Source of the DNA: Microstegium vimineum
Taxonomy: Eukaryota; Streptophyta; Magnoliopsida; Poales; Poaceae
Length of the DNA: 64,000 nt
NCBI GenBank assembly: GCA_022036555.1
Contig: CM039128.1
Location: 22,088,171-22,152,170, forward strand
Direction: 5' to 3'
Made by a program: the position numbers and the translations under genes. The notes under the pieces are model-generated. The model did not search any database and was not told the DNA's origin. It worked only from the letters and a program-made list of their open reading frames with translations. Shown here one piece after another: positions 1-11,999 of this stretch; the stretch's first letter is position 1; every line of letters starts with the position of its first letter.

Positions 1-127
1 TGGTGGGGACAAGGACAAGGACAAGGGCATGGACATGGGCAAAATCTCAACCCCTCCTCCAAATAGTCCACATGCGGATCCATTGAGAAGTCCAGCTGCA
101 GACCCACCTCCGGACCCACCAGGAAAT

Positions 128-227
128 GCAGAGGCACCTATGGGGGACCCACCGAGAAGTGCAGAAGCACCAATGGGGGACCCACCTGTGGACCTACTGG
201 GAACTGCAGAGGCACCAATGGGGGACA
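128..227 (+). repeat. Short repeats inside the CACTA ORF N-terminus
   Basis: Three near-copies of the block encoding AEAPMGD begin at 128, 161 and 206, spaced 33 and 45 nt. Both spacings are multiples of three, so the repeats vary in length without breaking the frame. They make up the low-complexity proline-rich N-terminus. Confidence 0.7.
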
Positions 228-703
228 AGGAAGGGCCAGAGGGGAAACAAGGCACGGAGGAGGCACCAAGGAAGGATCCAGGCATGAGCGCCAAATCGCT
301 GTCGTACACTACTACATTCGAAAGGTACGGTATCGTGATGCATAATATCATGTTCAACTTTCTATCCTATAAAATGGTAGTAACCTTTACTAAACTCTTT
401 TATCCGTTCTCTAGGCCTCCAAATACTAGCCAACAGCTATTTCCGGAGGACGAAGACTGTTCTGACATCTATGAGCGTGGGGAGTTCTTGATTCCTAAGG
501 CACAACTCATAGATGAGGAATTATGGGAAACAAGGAGATTTCATAGGTGGTATATGGATGCGGCAAAAGCCGGGATGTCAGGTTTTACAATCAAGATTCC
601 TCCGAAGTACTTCCACTTGGCCGAAACTATTACTCTTCCCGTAGACTTCTGTGACATGTGGCACCTATTCTGGGAAGAAGACCTTGACATTGTCCAAGTC
701 ACC

Positions 704-1692
704 TATTGACACACCGTTTTTCGGCACGTGTCAAATGAGCTAAGACTTGTGTGGATCGATGGCCATTTTCTATCGGCATCGGGAAGTCATCGGTAAAATT
801 TACCGATGAGAGTGCTCTGAAAGAAGGGTAAGTTTGTTGCCGATGAAAGCTAGATGATTCTTGCCGATAAAGGTTAATTTGTGGAGAAGTTACCAGAAGT
901 ACAAGGTTGCCGATTGGGAAGTATTGCCGATGCCGATGGGTGTAGATTGCCGATGCCGATGAGCCCCAGGTAATGTAGTGTTTGCCGATGGCAATAAAGG
1001 AAGTTGCAGATTAAAGAGTCGGCTGATGGAAAGTCTTCATCGAAGAAAAATATAAGGAAACTGGTGATGTCATACCAGTATTGTTATAGAAGTTTGAATC
1101 CGACTCTTGCACGGGTCGTTTATTTTCCTTAAAGATAGAAGTGTTTGTTTAGTAAAATAGTATTGCTATTTGGGTCCGACTCCTGCACGAGTCAGTTATT
1201 TCCTTAAAAATAGAGTTTTGTTTAGGAAAGGTATGAGTCGTGTCTCTATACAACTCTCCATGCGGGAGTATAAATATGTGCCCGAGGGATGCGTGTAACA
1301 TATATCAATTCAATCAAACAAATCTACTACTTTTTATCTACTTTTACAGCAATCTACTTTTACCGCATTAGTTCTAGTATATTTATGAGTTCTTCAAGCT
1401 TAGACGGGCTGCATCACCTTGATCTCCGTCAACCCTTGTATGTTCCGCATGGGAGTATCCTGGGCTTTGACATCCGGGCGCATCGTTGTTGTCTCGTTCA
1501 CCTCTGTTCCAGTTATCCTGATCAAATTCCTAGTCTTGATATCCGGGCGTATCGCCGTTGTCTTGCTTGGATTTTGTTCTAGTTATCGTCCTTGTTGATT
1601 AACTGGTCAAATCGACTGGCACACCCCTTTTGATATCGAATTCGGGTAATAGCCCGAGGTGTTCTCAGATCCTGACGCTTTTTGTGTCAACA
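704..1692 (+). mobile_element. Solo LTR with 5-bp TSD TCACC
   Basis: The copy begins TATTGACACACC (expected TGTTGACACA, one G to A change) and ends TGTGTCAACA, the short inverted ends of an LTR. It is flanked by TCACC at 699-703 and 1693-1697. Length is 989 bp. There is no internal region or second LTR, so this is a solo LTR left by recombination. The interior is rich in GCCGAT. Its first 50 bp closely resemble the start of the LTR at 30042, but the 3' end differs, so the two are related subfamilies. Confidence 0.9.
1269..1276 (+). promoter_or_regulatory. TATA box of the solo LTR
   Basis: TATAAATA lies about 415 bp before the LTR end, in the position expected of an LTR promoter, and supports plus orientation. 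Confidence 0.55.
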
Positions 1693-3034
1693 TCACCCAA
1701 TTCAATCTATAAGTCTCATTGCCAGTTTCACAGATTTTAGCAATACTAATGGTCAGTTGTATACTTAGTATAGCACGATGACTTCTCCGTGCAGGACATC
1801 GGTGATAGTTAGCAACAAAAAGAGTCATCATGTTCTCTACCTCTCTCCAATGTATATTGCTGAGAGAGTCATCAAAGGGTATGAGATAACAGATCCAAAG
1901 TTGACCATGCGACAGAGGAAACAGAAATATGAAGATAATATGAAAGATGAGAAGAAGGCATTGTCAAGGTACATAAACGAAGTGATGAAGAAGGTCCACC
2001 CGAATGGGCCACACTGTATCAAGGCAGCTTACCACGTTGGGTAAGTCAAAATTGTACATAGAGCTAAGTGGCTAGGATCATAAACTTACATCGTCGTCGT
2101 AACCTGTATTTTGTTTGAATGATGTAGCAAGGGACAAGTCGATGGCCACTGGGTTGCATTTATCATCTATCCTCAATATGGTAGGGCATGCATATTTGAA
2201 TCGTTGTGGGCACCAAACAGACCAGGGTACAAGGCCTTCGAAGATTGCTTGAAAACGTAAGTCACCAAGCTTATTGATCATTTACGGTTATATCGTACGT
2301 ATTCAAATTGTTGCTAACTAACACTAATGCATTTCATACAGTGCTTACAGGGCATACCTAAAGGAACCCCAATGCTGGGATCGAAGAAGTGAAAAGTTGA
2401 AGAAGAAACATTCATACCACTTAAAGATCCGACGTGAATTTCCTGTAAATATTACAAAGATTCAGTCATGTTTTCTTATATATGTATTGTTCTAATGCTT
2501 CAGTATCGATCGTGCAATGCGCTAAACAACCTTGTGGACCAAAGGCATGTGGCTTGTACACCTGCGCACACCTAAGGTAGTGCAAGGAGTACACCAGTAG
2601 TTGGAAGATGCTCAAGGCGGGAGTCAAGGAGTGGGAACGCATTACGAAAGACCGTCTTGCTTTCAAGCAACTCAATGCGGACATATGTAAGTTCCTACTA
2701 GAGAACTGTGTGCTCGAAGGGAAAGAATTCTTCGACGATGAGAGTGACCTGGCGGTTCTACCTGAGTTCGAGAAGTTCAGGAAGTGGGACACCATGCTCC
2801 GTCCCACGGATTACAAACACCAAGTGGAAATTTGAATTTGAAATGTAATCCTTGGTTTCATTTGTGTATGAGGACAAAAAATGTGTTTGTGTATGGATGT
2901 TTGTATATATATATATATAATGTTGTTTATCTCTGATTTGAAATCTGGATGCAATCTGTAAATATTGAATTCAGTTTTTGAATATGCATTTTTTTTTATT
3001 TTAATAAAAAATATTAATAGTGGTGGCCATTATA

Positions 3035-3279
3035 AAGAGCCCGCTGCGGTTAAAGCATTTACTACAGCGGGCATTGTAGGGTGCCCACTACGGTAAATAG
3101 CATTAACCGTAACGGGCGTCTTATGTTGCCCGCTGCAGTTAATTGGTTTTTTGCAGCGGGCACCAGCGACTGCCATGGTAAACGCCCCATTTACCGTGGC
3201 CTTGTCATCGCAGCGGACGCCATTGCCCGCTGCAAAAAACTGATTTTGACTGACACCAAAACTCGGTTTTGACGTAGTG
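3035..3279. repeat. CACTA subterminal repeat zone
   Basis: GCCCGCTGC/GCAGCGGGC-type motifs recur in both orientations between about 3040 and 3240, separated by TTTACCG/CGGTAAA. The same vocabulary fills the ends of the element at 22464-23664. Subterminal repeats are known binding sites for CACTA transposase. Confidence 0.7.
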
Positions 3280-3890
3280 ATAAGTGAGGTTGTTAGTAGT
3301 TCTATAATAAGTATGTTTATTAGTCAATCTATCTAGTCATTGCTCTTTTATGATTAAACCTATTTAAGCTCCTATGGTAAAGTATAAATAACGATACCTG
3401 GAACATTCTTGAGTGAAGTGCTACAATAGGTGTATTTTATCTATGCGCTTGCAGATAACATTTATTATATATTTTGAGTAAGTATCATGATTATAAATAC
3501 TTCCATGTCTCTAGTATCATGTTAGGGATGACAACTTAACTTAAGTTATACTATATATGTGACCCTACATTTCTGAGTTGTTGCTAAGATCTCTCACTTA
3601 GTGATGACGTTAAGGAATGTCAACAAGGACCTTCGGGTTTCCTTTTCGAAATTGTTTGTGTTTGCGATCTTCACGTTTTGTAGTTTCCCTTCCTGATCTT
3701 TGTGCTCGATCGTTTGATGATCCACTTTTGGAGAAGTTGTTGTGATCCCTTGTGAGGTAATCCACCAAAAGATTCGATCCGGTTTTGGGTGGGCATCTAG
3801 ATTGATCGTATTTTGTTTCTTGTCTCAGTTCTACTCTATTTTTCTGCTTTCTTTTGATTCTGAGATTTGTGAGGGAAGGAAGATCATGAT
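3280..3890. other. Intergenic remnant with a gypsy LTR-end-like segment
   Basis: At 3397-3465 the sequence resembles the plus-strand 3' end of the LTRs at 4916 and 18392 (ACGATACCTGGAA, then GTGAAGTGCTACAA, then GCGCTTGC), so it is probably a decayed relative. I recognise nothing in 3480-3890. Confidence 0.4.
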
Positions 3891-4915
3891 TGTTGACACC
3901 AAAGGTGGCAAACGGAAAAGGACCGCAAGCGTACGGTTGTCAAGTGTAGCCTTCACCGAGAGTATTCTAGGTATCATATTTTCCTCAGGGAACGAGAAGT
4001 GAGTTAACTAGGTTATGGATATGTCGTATGATGGATCAAGGGAGATTATGAAAACTGGGTTGAGAGGTTCGATATAGCAAAGATGTCTAACAAGGTATAG
4101 CTGGTTGTACAGGCTTTATCAGCCCTTCTCTTGCAGGAGGCGATGGGATAGATCAGAAAGAGGACAAAACTCTAACCGGACCGCGCCATCAAGTTGTATT
4201 GAAGTCCTACCTTTTAAGAAATTATCTGACACGCGTGGTGGAATACGAAGGCTAGATAGAGTTGTCACCTTCTGCTAGCATCCAAAAACAATCCGCGCGA
4301 TAAGCAGTTTACAAAGGTAAGATCTAGCCTAGACACCACGTCTACACTTATCTTACTACTTTAACCTTGGCCTAAGATTAAAGCACTTTACTCAGAGCAA
4401 AGCGATGAACAAGTGTGAAAAGGTGTATAACAGCTAAACCAGATTTAGAATACTGAATACTATAAAGAACTCAAAAGAAGTCACTTACAAGTGCTAAACT
4501 TACAAGAGACTCACATCCGTTGAGGAAGAACTCCGGAGAAGATTCCGGACAAATCCGAGGCTTTCTCCAGAAGAATTCCTCACTCTCCTCCAACTAGCAT
4601 AACATTACTGAAGAGCTCCGCTAAGAGACTAGAGAGTAGTATTTCTCCAATGAGGCATGAATGAGAAGGGAGCTATAGGGGTCTATTTATAGCTAGAGGT
4701 AGAGTAGATCCGCGTCACCTCCATCAACCACCGTAGGATCAATCCGTCATTAGAATCGACTTAGATCAACGATGGAGATCAAGTGGATGCATGGCGGCAT
4801 GCAGGAAGGCGGTGGGGAGCTTGGAGCACCTTTGGGCCCTGCCACTTCCTCCATGAAGTGTCCCCACTCCTTAGAGAGCATGTGGGTGGCCTGGTGGGCC
4901 CACAGGGTGGTCGGC
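3891..4915 (-). repeat. 3' LTR of element C, distal part
   Basis: This is the reverse complement of the second two-thirds of the LTR at 4916-6432, for example the segments around the TCCCTTGATCCATCA and GTTAACTCACTT motifs. It begins TGTTGACACC at 3891. A minus-strand TATAAATA sits at 4684-4691. The copy breaks at 4915 and resumes at 19262 after element A. Confidence 0.8.
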
Positions 4916-6432
4916 TGTTGACGGTAATTATAAGCTATTACCGTCAACGTCCTCATATTCAAAGGAAAACAAGAATAACATGAACATAATTTACCCAATA
5001 ACTAGTTCCACATGTCCCATGACTATTTGAGTGTAGGTATTAACAAATGGGGACTTTTGGGAGCTAGTGGGCCCACTTAGGGGGTCGGGCGACCACCTTG
5101 TGGGGCCACTAGACCTCCCAAGCCTCTCATGATCCAAGTAACACTCTCCAAAGCACTTTCTACCCCTTGGATCCAAGTGTGCTACCTCTCAACGGTTCTG
5201 GATCAAAGCACAAGGATCCATGGGCCCAACATGACATATTTCCAAGTATGGAAAATGTGCAAAAAGCATACACCATGATGATGGGCATTACCTCTAGAAG
5301 CCACCTGCAAAAGATGAGCCCATTTGGCCACTACTTGGGATCGGCCGATCCTAGGTATGGGCCCACCTGGCCACCAGTTGGTCCCTGACCAGTGGGCCAC
5401 CATCTAGAAGGTGCAGAGGGCCCACATGGTAGCAAGGGGGTTCGGCCGATCCAGGCCTGGTGACCAAAGGGTGCACCGACCTCCCCACCGACTCCCTGTA
5501 TGCCTCCATGCGTCCACTTGATCTCCTCCATTGATTTAAGGCGGTTACAATGACGGTTTCATCCTACGGTGGCTGATGGAGGTGGTGTGGATCGCTGACG
5601 TGGCACCGGAGTAGCCCCTACTCCACCTCTAGCTATAAATACCCCACCTAGGCCCTCACTCTCAATCATGCCTCATTAAAGAAACTACTCCTTAGTCTCT
5701 TAGCGGAGCTCTTTAGTAGTGCTATGCTAGTTGGAGGAGAGTGAGGAGCACCAGGAGGATAGCCGGGCCTGTCTAGCGTCTTCTCCGAGTTGTACCTCAG
5801 CGGATGCGATTCTCTTGTAAGTTCAACATTTGTAAGTGATACATATGAGTTCTTTATAGTATTTGATACTCTACTTCTGGCATAGCTGTTATACATCTTT
5901 TTCGTGCTTGTTCATCGCTTTACTTTAAGTATAGTGCTTTAGTCCTTAGCTAGGGTTAAAGTAGTAAGAATAGTGTAGACATGGTGTCTATACTAGATCT
6001 TACCTTTGTAAACTGCTTATCGCACGAATTGTTTGTGGGTGCTAGTAGAAGGTGACAGCTCTATCTAGTCTTTGTATCCCACCACGTGTGTAAGATAAGT
6101 TCTTAAAAGGTAGGGCCTTAATACAACATGATGGCGTGCTCCGTTTAGAGTTTTGCCCTCTTTTTGATCTATCACATCGCCTCCTGCAAGAGAAGGGCTG
6201 ATCAGGCCAGTATAACCAGCTATACCTTGTTAGATATCCTTGCTATATCGAACATCGCAATCCAGTTATCATAGTCTCCCTTGATCCATCATAGGACATA
6301 TCCATAATCCTAGTTAACTCACTTATTGTTCCCTGAGGAAAATACGATACCTAGAATACTCCCGGTGAAGTGCTACAACGGTATAATCTGTGCGCTTGCG
6401 GATTTATCCAATAGTCATAAGAAATACCAACA
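4916..6432 (+). repeat. 5' LTR of element A
   Basis: 1517 bp, from TGTTGACGG to ACCAACA. TATAAATA at 5634-5641 is the likely promoter. The LTR is repeated at 18392-19261 (internally deleted) and, inverted, in element C. Confidence 0.9.
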
Positions 6433-6440
6433 AGCATTTC

Positions 6441-6458
6441 TGGCGTCGTTGCTGGGGA
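6441..6458 (+). promoter_or_regulatory. Primer binding site of element A
   Basis: TGGCGTCGTTGCTGGGGA starts 8 nt after the LTR end. It is a two-mismatch version of the TGGCGCCGTTGCCGGGGA site that many plant gypsy elements use with a tRNA-Asp primer. Confidence 0.8.
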
Positions 6459-6536
6459 ACGGTAGCTGTTTTAACTAAAACCCTTTGGTCCTATTATCCT
6501 TATTTGATTTAAACCTTTGTTTCCACATATACACCT

Positions 6537-8660
6537 ATGGATCAAACACCTCTTTTCGAATATGGTGCTCCAACGGGCGCTAGGTTGGAGCCACCTAGTT
6601 CATCTTAGGACATATTGGACATTCCTTATGAGCTTCGCCCAAGCCTCATAAGGATGGTTCAGAACAAACCTTTTTCTGGGACGAAGAAGAAAATCCCTAC
6701 ACTCATCTATGTGACTTTGAACAATTGTGTTCATGTGTCCACATCCATGGGATGAGGCGAGGTACCCTTAAGTGGAAGATATTTCCATTTTCTTTGATGG
6801 GAATAGCCAAACAATGGTACCTTCGCCACGTAGATGATGCAAACGGAGAATGGGAAAAGTTACAATCCAAATTCTGCTTAGCTTTCTTTCCCACTCCTGG
6901 AGTTGTTCGTCTTCGAAAAGAGGTCATCAACTTCTCACAAAAGGAGAAAGAACCTCTTGGTGTGGCATGGGCCCGTCTCTTAGATGTAGCATCAGCTGGC
7001 CCTGATCTTGCTATAACCGAGCCAACATTGTTGCAACACTTTTATGGCGGTCTTAGCAAAGATTCTGCACAAAATTCTTGATATGACTTCTATGGGAGCC
7101 TTCCTATGTTTACCCGTTAGTGAAGGGAAGAGTCTTATCATGAAGATTCTTGAAAACACCCCCTACATTAACGTTTATAATGAAGGACCCATAGAAGGAT
7201 AAAAACCATTCCCTAGAAAAGAAATCTCGATAGCCGAATCACCACCACTCCCAACTAAAGATTATGCCATCAATCCTGGACCACAAATACCACAAATCTC
7301 GAAGGAAGAAGAAATCGAACACATAAACCGCTCCTTCAAGTTCGAGGCCAACCTCTCATCTGATCTTGCTGATTTTGGGAATGCCCACAATTATCCTATC
7401 CAAAAGAGACCTTCTAAGAAACATCTTTCTAGACCTATCATGGAAGGATCTCTTCGAAAGTCTCCCAAATCAGCATCATCTTGTGCCTCGACTTCGCACA
7501 TGGCACATCAAGAAAAGTCTAGGATCTTTCATAAAGGAATGTCGAGTGAGCTTATAGAAGGAGAACTAAAGTGTTTAGAAGCCAAATCTATCCTCTCTTT
7601 CTCTATGCCCACATCTAACATATCCTACGAACCCATTTCTGAACCCATCCTTGATCCTGATGATTCCCCATGTGTTCCTTCATTCAAGTCTTATGATGAC
7701 CCACTTAATGACTTTGGGAATTCATTAAGACACCCGAGGCATGGAAGCCATGAGCGCCATAAATCTAACCAAGAGGAGCATAATCAACGGTTAGAGCCTT
7801 TGTCTACCGTTGTAAGTGAATAATGGTTGGATGAGGCCAAATCCTCAAAGGAAGTCACTAAAATGCCCACACATGTGAGGAGAATATCCTGTCAAGTGTT
7901 AGGAATTAATGGTGAAATCTGCTATGATCCTAGCCTCGAGATCGACATCATTCCCCATTTCCATGTTCCAACATCATCAAAGGATCATTTATCCCAATTA
8001 CAAAAACACCTTAGACTCCCCAATGGTCAAATCCTTGATTGTTTAGGAGTCCTTCGTAATGTTCTTGTGATGGTTGATGATCTCAAGATATTCCTAGATT
8101 TCCATATCTTTGACCTTCCTGGACTTTTTTTTCATCTCACCTTTATCGGAAGGCCAATCATGAGAATCTTGGAGAACACAATAGGAAATGAGAAGCTTGA
8201 TCATAGAATAGGTGAAGATTATCTACCTGTTTTGTCTTCCCGACCTCTCATCAAAGGGTTAGAATCCAAACCAGTTCTTGATCCAAGGGGTGAGCTAATG
8301 TCAATCTCGCCAACAGCCATGACCCATTCAAGCTTTGAGAATGACTTGAAATGTCATGAGAAAGAAAGTGATCACCCACTCTTTGAAAGGGAGAATGATT
8401 TCAAAGAGCATGGAAGTTATTCCCCAATCTTCCAATCAAATCCATGCTCAAATGAGAAATCTCCCAAATTAATCCTTCCCTCGACCATGACTACACACAT
8501 GATCTACAACCTCTTCATTCTTCTGGTTTCTAAAATCTTTGCAAGGATGGTTGTAGATGTGTTTGTCTACCATAAATTTTGCAAATCTCGTAGTGGTTTT
8601 GGTCTTGAGGATAGGTTCAGAAATGTTGGAGTTGAAGGGGAAACCGCTTCACCAACTTGA
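6537..8660 (+). pseudogene. gag-protease region of element A, degenerate
   Basis: A start codon at 6537 is soon followed by a stop, and the frame changes near 6680. The piece 6725-7081 (118 codons) carries a clear retrotransposon gag core: LKWKIFPFSLMGIAKQWY, then a WEKLQSKFCLAFFP motif and an LLQHFYGGLS motif. Further pieces at 7440-7823 and 7827-8660 lie in nearby frames. The last contains a retroviral-protease-like fold region (residues 20-120, with FLDFHIFDLPG and IGRPIMRIL) but no DTG/DSG catalytic triad that I can see. Gag would package the RNA, and the protease would cleave the polyprotein. Several stops and frame changes make it non-functional. No RT follows. Confidence 0.75.
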
Positions 8661-10633
8661 GTTACAACTTGAAGGTTTCCCAAAGACAAGCTTGTGTCTT
8701 AAAATTAAGCACTTTTGGGAGCTAAACCAAGTCTTCTTCTTTCTATTAAAGTGTGCTAAAATATATATATATATATATATAACAAAATAATAATAATAAA
8801 ATATTTCTCATTTCTCAAAATTCTAAAATAAATAAAATGACTTTGTAAAATAAGATTAAGGGAATATTTGTGAAAGTGTTCCTTCAGGTATCTTTGTCAC
8901 TAACCATTTCAGGTTTGAACAAAAAGAACGATGGAGCAAAATACAAGGTATGTCCACCCAAACATCCTTCAATAATGAAGCACATTTAAAAGAAAATTTC
9001 ACATCCTAGACTTGGATTCTCACATTGTAAAATGTTGCAAAATCCAAGTATGGGGGAGTGGATTTCTTTAAGAAATTTATTTCATACTTCATTCTTAAAT
9101 TTTTTTGGTTGTCTCTACCTTGCTTTCTCTTTTTACCTTGCTCATCTTGCTAAGTCATAAAAAAATCTGCAAATGCTCATCTGGTTCACCATCCATGATC
9201 CTATCTCCTTTTTGAATCTCTTGATGCCTTCATGCTTCTTGGTTATGTTATGAGTATGCTTTGGTTTGGGAGTAGTGTACATACTCCTATAAGCTCTTTA
9301 AATTAAGCGTGGTGCTTAGGTTAAATAGCCTTCCTTAATCAAATTCGACATGGTGTCAAGTTTGATTAATGAACCAAAAGTAAACTTGTATGGAATTTGG
9401 TTGTTCTTTTTGACTAACCAATGCATGATAACTTCAAAATTTTGGTGGTTAAGTCACGAGATCTTTCATAGAGACAAATCAAGGGTTGAGGTAGTAATGA
9501 AATAATCTTGCACATCTTTGCCTCAACCTTGCTTAACCTTCAAAGAACTGGTGAACAATGAGGGAGCATCTCTTTCTATGCTAAAATGTTAAAGCCAACT
9601 TTCCTATAGCATAGAAGATGTCCTCTGTTTCTATGACAATAATGCCCCTGCTTCGAATCATATGTGAATTCCTTTGGGTATGTGTTGTCCACTAATCCTT
9701 CGCAGGAGAGAAGCAATGAATGGAGAAAAGGATCTGAGTACAACGCGACGATTCATAGAAGAAAGACCATTTGTCATCATCAATGTCATGACGCAAGGAA
9801 TCGTCACGCTTCAAGATTACGGCTACAACACCTTTAAAGGTAAATGGTTAGTAAAGTTTACATGAGCATGAAGTTCTTGAGCAAGAAACTGATATGATAG
9901 ATTTTGTTCTTAATCTCAAATTAGAACTAAAATCTACATGTTTTAACTTTTTTGTTCAAATTTCGAAAAAGACCTTAGAAATAGCCTAGACTTAGCCTTG
10001 ACTCCCCCTGCCTGAAAGGTCGGCCCATTTGGCCACTTTAGTGGATCGGCCGAACCTGTGTTTGGGCCAAATAGCCCGAAACTTCATGAGCTGACTCACC
10101 TAGCTGGACCAAGTTTAGAACCTGGCTCTATCGGACCATAGCTTTCAAAAAGTGATTGGCCGATCATGGGTTTGGCCCTTCAGCCATGCACGTTGCTCCT
10201 GAGCGTTGGACCAACACTTATATCTTGTTTCCGGCACGATCCAGGTGAAAATAGAGGCGAACGACGTTGGATTCTCTCTTCTTAACATCTCTCTCTCCTT
10301 CTTCCTCCTCTTACCTTGTTCTTCTTCACCACCAAGTAGAATTTCCATCTCCTCTTGTTTCCCCTTCTCACCTTCCTTGACGTCACCATGGTTCCACCAA
10401 GAAGAATATCAAAAGAGCGATATGGAAAACTTCTACATGTTGTTGCTAAAGAGAGCATGACAAAATCTTGTCATCCCTTATGCTAAGACCATAGATATTT
10501 CTCTCTCCGCCTTCTCCCTTGGCCCTTAGGCTTGTTAAAATCATGTTGTACACTAAGCTATCAATGAACATATGCCTAAGCTATCAGTGATAAAAGAAGA
10601 TTTTGTTCTGCTAGTATCTTACCCCAGCGAACC
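8661..10633 (+). other. Element A post-gag region, mostly noncoding
   Basis: This holds a (TA)n run at 8762-8780, a purine-rich AAGTATGGGGGAGTGG tract near 9046 resembling the family's PPT, and the integrase remnant at 9674-9865. From about 9870 it matches the inverse of 23665-23950 in element C. A short ATG frame at 10388 (32 codons) aligns in position with the start of C's extra ORF but stops early. Region ends where B inserted. Confidence 0.6.
9674..9865 (+). pseudogene. Integrase C-terminal remnant of element A
   Basis: The stretch RPFVIINVMTQGIVTLQ followed by an FKGKWLVKF-like end corresponds to the terminal part of gypsy integrases (GP-v-V-n-v--HGAVEI ... FKVNGQRLK). The better-preserved counterpart is at 23955-24170 in element C. 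Everything upstream in pol is missing, so A lost RT and the integrase core by deletion. Confidence 0.5.
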
Positions 10634-11479
10634 TATCGGTGTCTAAAATGGCGAGGTCTAGACGGCTAACGAGAAAATTTCTAAGCGTGTCGGAGTTCGG
10701 ATGGTTATGCTCGGAGAACACAGAGGATTATACTGGTTCGAGCACAAATGCCCTACATCCAGTGTGTTGTGGGGTCGTATTACCAAGCGTGGAGAGCTCG
10801 TAGAGGGGGGCTACAACCTTTGGTGATAGAGGGAAGACGATTCCTAGGTCTCGTGCGTATGAGGTTCTTAGTTCTGGTGCGTGCTCGCGTATGTGCGAGT
10901 TTGAGTGTGTGTGAATGAATGTCGGAATGTCGAGAGAGCTAGATTGGGGGTCCATCCCCTCCCTTATACCTAGGGGGAGATGGAGGAGTACAGTAGAGAG
11001 AGGAGGAGTGATCGTGGGCTCGACTTGGGTTGCTACCGAGGGAGGGCTTTGTCTTCATCCTGCCTTCCTTCCTGAGGAAGATTGCGCCAGTAGACACATG
11101 TCTGAGTCTTGTTCGTCCTTGTCATTCTATAGCCATGTATTTCGTGACCGAGAACTCCGCTGTTCCCTTACCAGGGCATGGGGGGGTCGGTCGCACAGGA
11201 CCGAGCACCCCCGCGTTCCTTCATACAGGGCTGATGACACTCTGATCCCTGTTCAAGTGTCCGTCGCAGACATGGCATGGAGGTAACATGCACAAGTCAT
11301 CGGTTAGGCAGAACATGACCTTGTACCGCAGGATGAACAGAGGTCGGCATGGCGACTTATGCCTTAAGCCCCATGCCTGCGGACGGAGGAGACTGTGGAC
11401 CTTTTGACTATATGGGCGAGGGATGTCATGGATGACGTTTGCTGGGATCGGACGTGGCGGAAGAGCCTCCGAGGGCAAA

Positions 11480-11815
11480 TGACATCATGGATGATGCCAC
11501 CTTGGCTCGGATGAGGCTGAGGATCCCCCGAGGGTCGATGAAGTCTCGGGTGACGCCACCTTGGTTCGGGCGAGGTGGAGGAGCCCCCGAGGGTTGATGA
11601 CGTCTCGGATGGCGCCACCTTGGCTCGGGCGAGGAGGAGGAGCCCCCGAGGGTCGATGACGTCTCGGATGATGCCACCTTGGCTCGGGCGAGGTGGAGGA
11701 GCCCCCGAGGGTCGATGACATCTCGGATGACGCCACCTTGGCTCGGGCGAGGCGGAGGAGCCCCCGAGGGTCGATGATGTCTCAGATGACGCCACCTTAG
11801 ATCGGGCGAGGCGGA
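11480..11815. repeat. 59-bp tandem array, copy 1
   Basis: About 5-6 units of a 59-bp GC-rich repeat marked by GGCTCGGGCGAGG, then GAGCCCCCGAGGGTCGATGA, then CTCGGATGACGCCACCTT. Because 59 is not a multiple of 3, all three minus-strand frames read through and show the same 59-residue pattern. These frames are not genes. Confidence 0.9.
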
Positions 11816-11999
11816 AGAGCCCCTAATGGTGATTTTGTTTTTGTGGAGTCTAGTAAATTGGGTACCCTATTTCTAGGTATCCGACATCATGCCTTAAGCC
11901 CCATGCCTGCGGACGGAGGAGACTGTGGACCTTTTGACTATATGGGCGAGGGATGTCACGGATGACATTTGCTGGGCTCGGACGGGGCGGAAGAGCCCC

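Larger units (their letters stand above)
29..2835 (+). pseudogene. Ulp1-like cysteine peptidase (C48) gene of the CACTA element, broken
   Basis: The open frame from 29 has a proline-rich, repeat-bearing N-terminus (residues 1-90), then an acidic segment. A 90-nt piece (325-414) with GT..AG ends reads as hydrophobic junk and is probably an intron. Beyond the solo LTR the coding pieces 1778-2040 and 2128-2256 join in frame through a GT..AG intron and give the His motif GHWVAFIIYP of C48 peptidases. A third piece starts at 2342 in frame and ends at 2433 or 2444. The piece from 2504 carries the Cys motif CGPKACGLYTC, then an in-frame TAG at 2578-2580, and the same frame runs on to 2835. The peptidase class is established for plant CACTA elements; its role in transposition is unclear. 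The LTR, the TAG and a stop shortly after the LTR site make it a pseudogene. Confidence 0.72.
1..3279 (+). mobile_element. CACTA (En/Spm) transposon E, 3' portion
   Basis: The right end is seen directly: the sequence closes with TTTTGACGTAGTG at 3267-3279, the inverse of a CACTA terminus (CACTACGTCAAAA). Before it, from about 3035, lies a subterminal zone with repeated GCCCGCTGC/GCAGCGGGC motifs. The left terminus lies outside the window. Inside is a Ulp1-like gene of the kind carried by many plant CACTA elements, so this is derived from a large, formerly autonomous copy. The same terminal and subterminal motifs recur in the short element at 22464-23664. A solo LTR has inserted at 704-1692. 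Later stop codons make protein production unlikely. Confidence 0.8.

Noticed and set aside
2892..2922. (TA)n microsatellite
   Set aside because: Short, ordinary simple repeat; a similar one occurs at 8762-8780.
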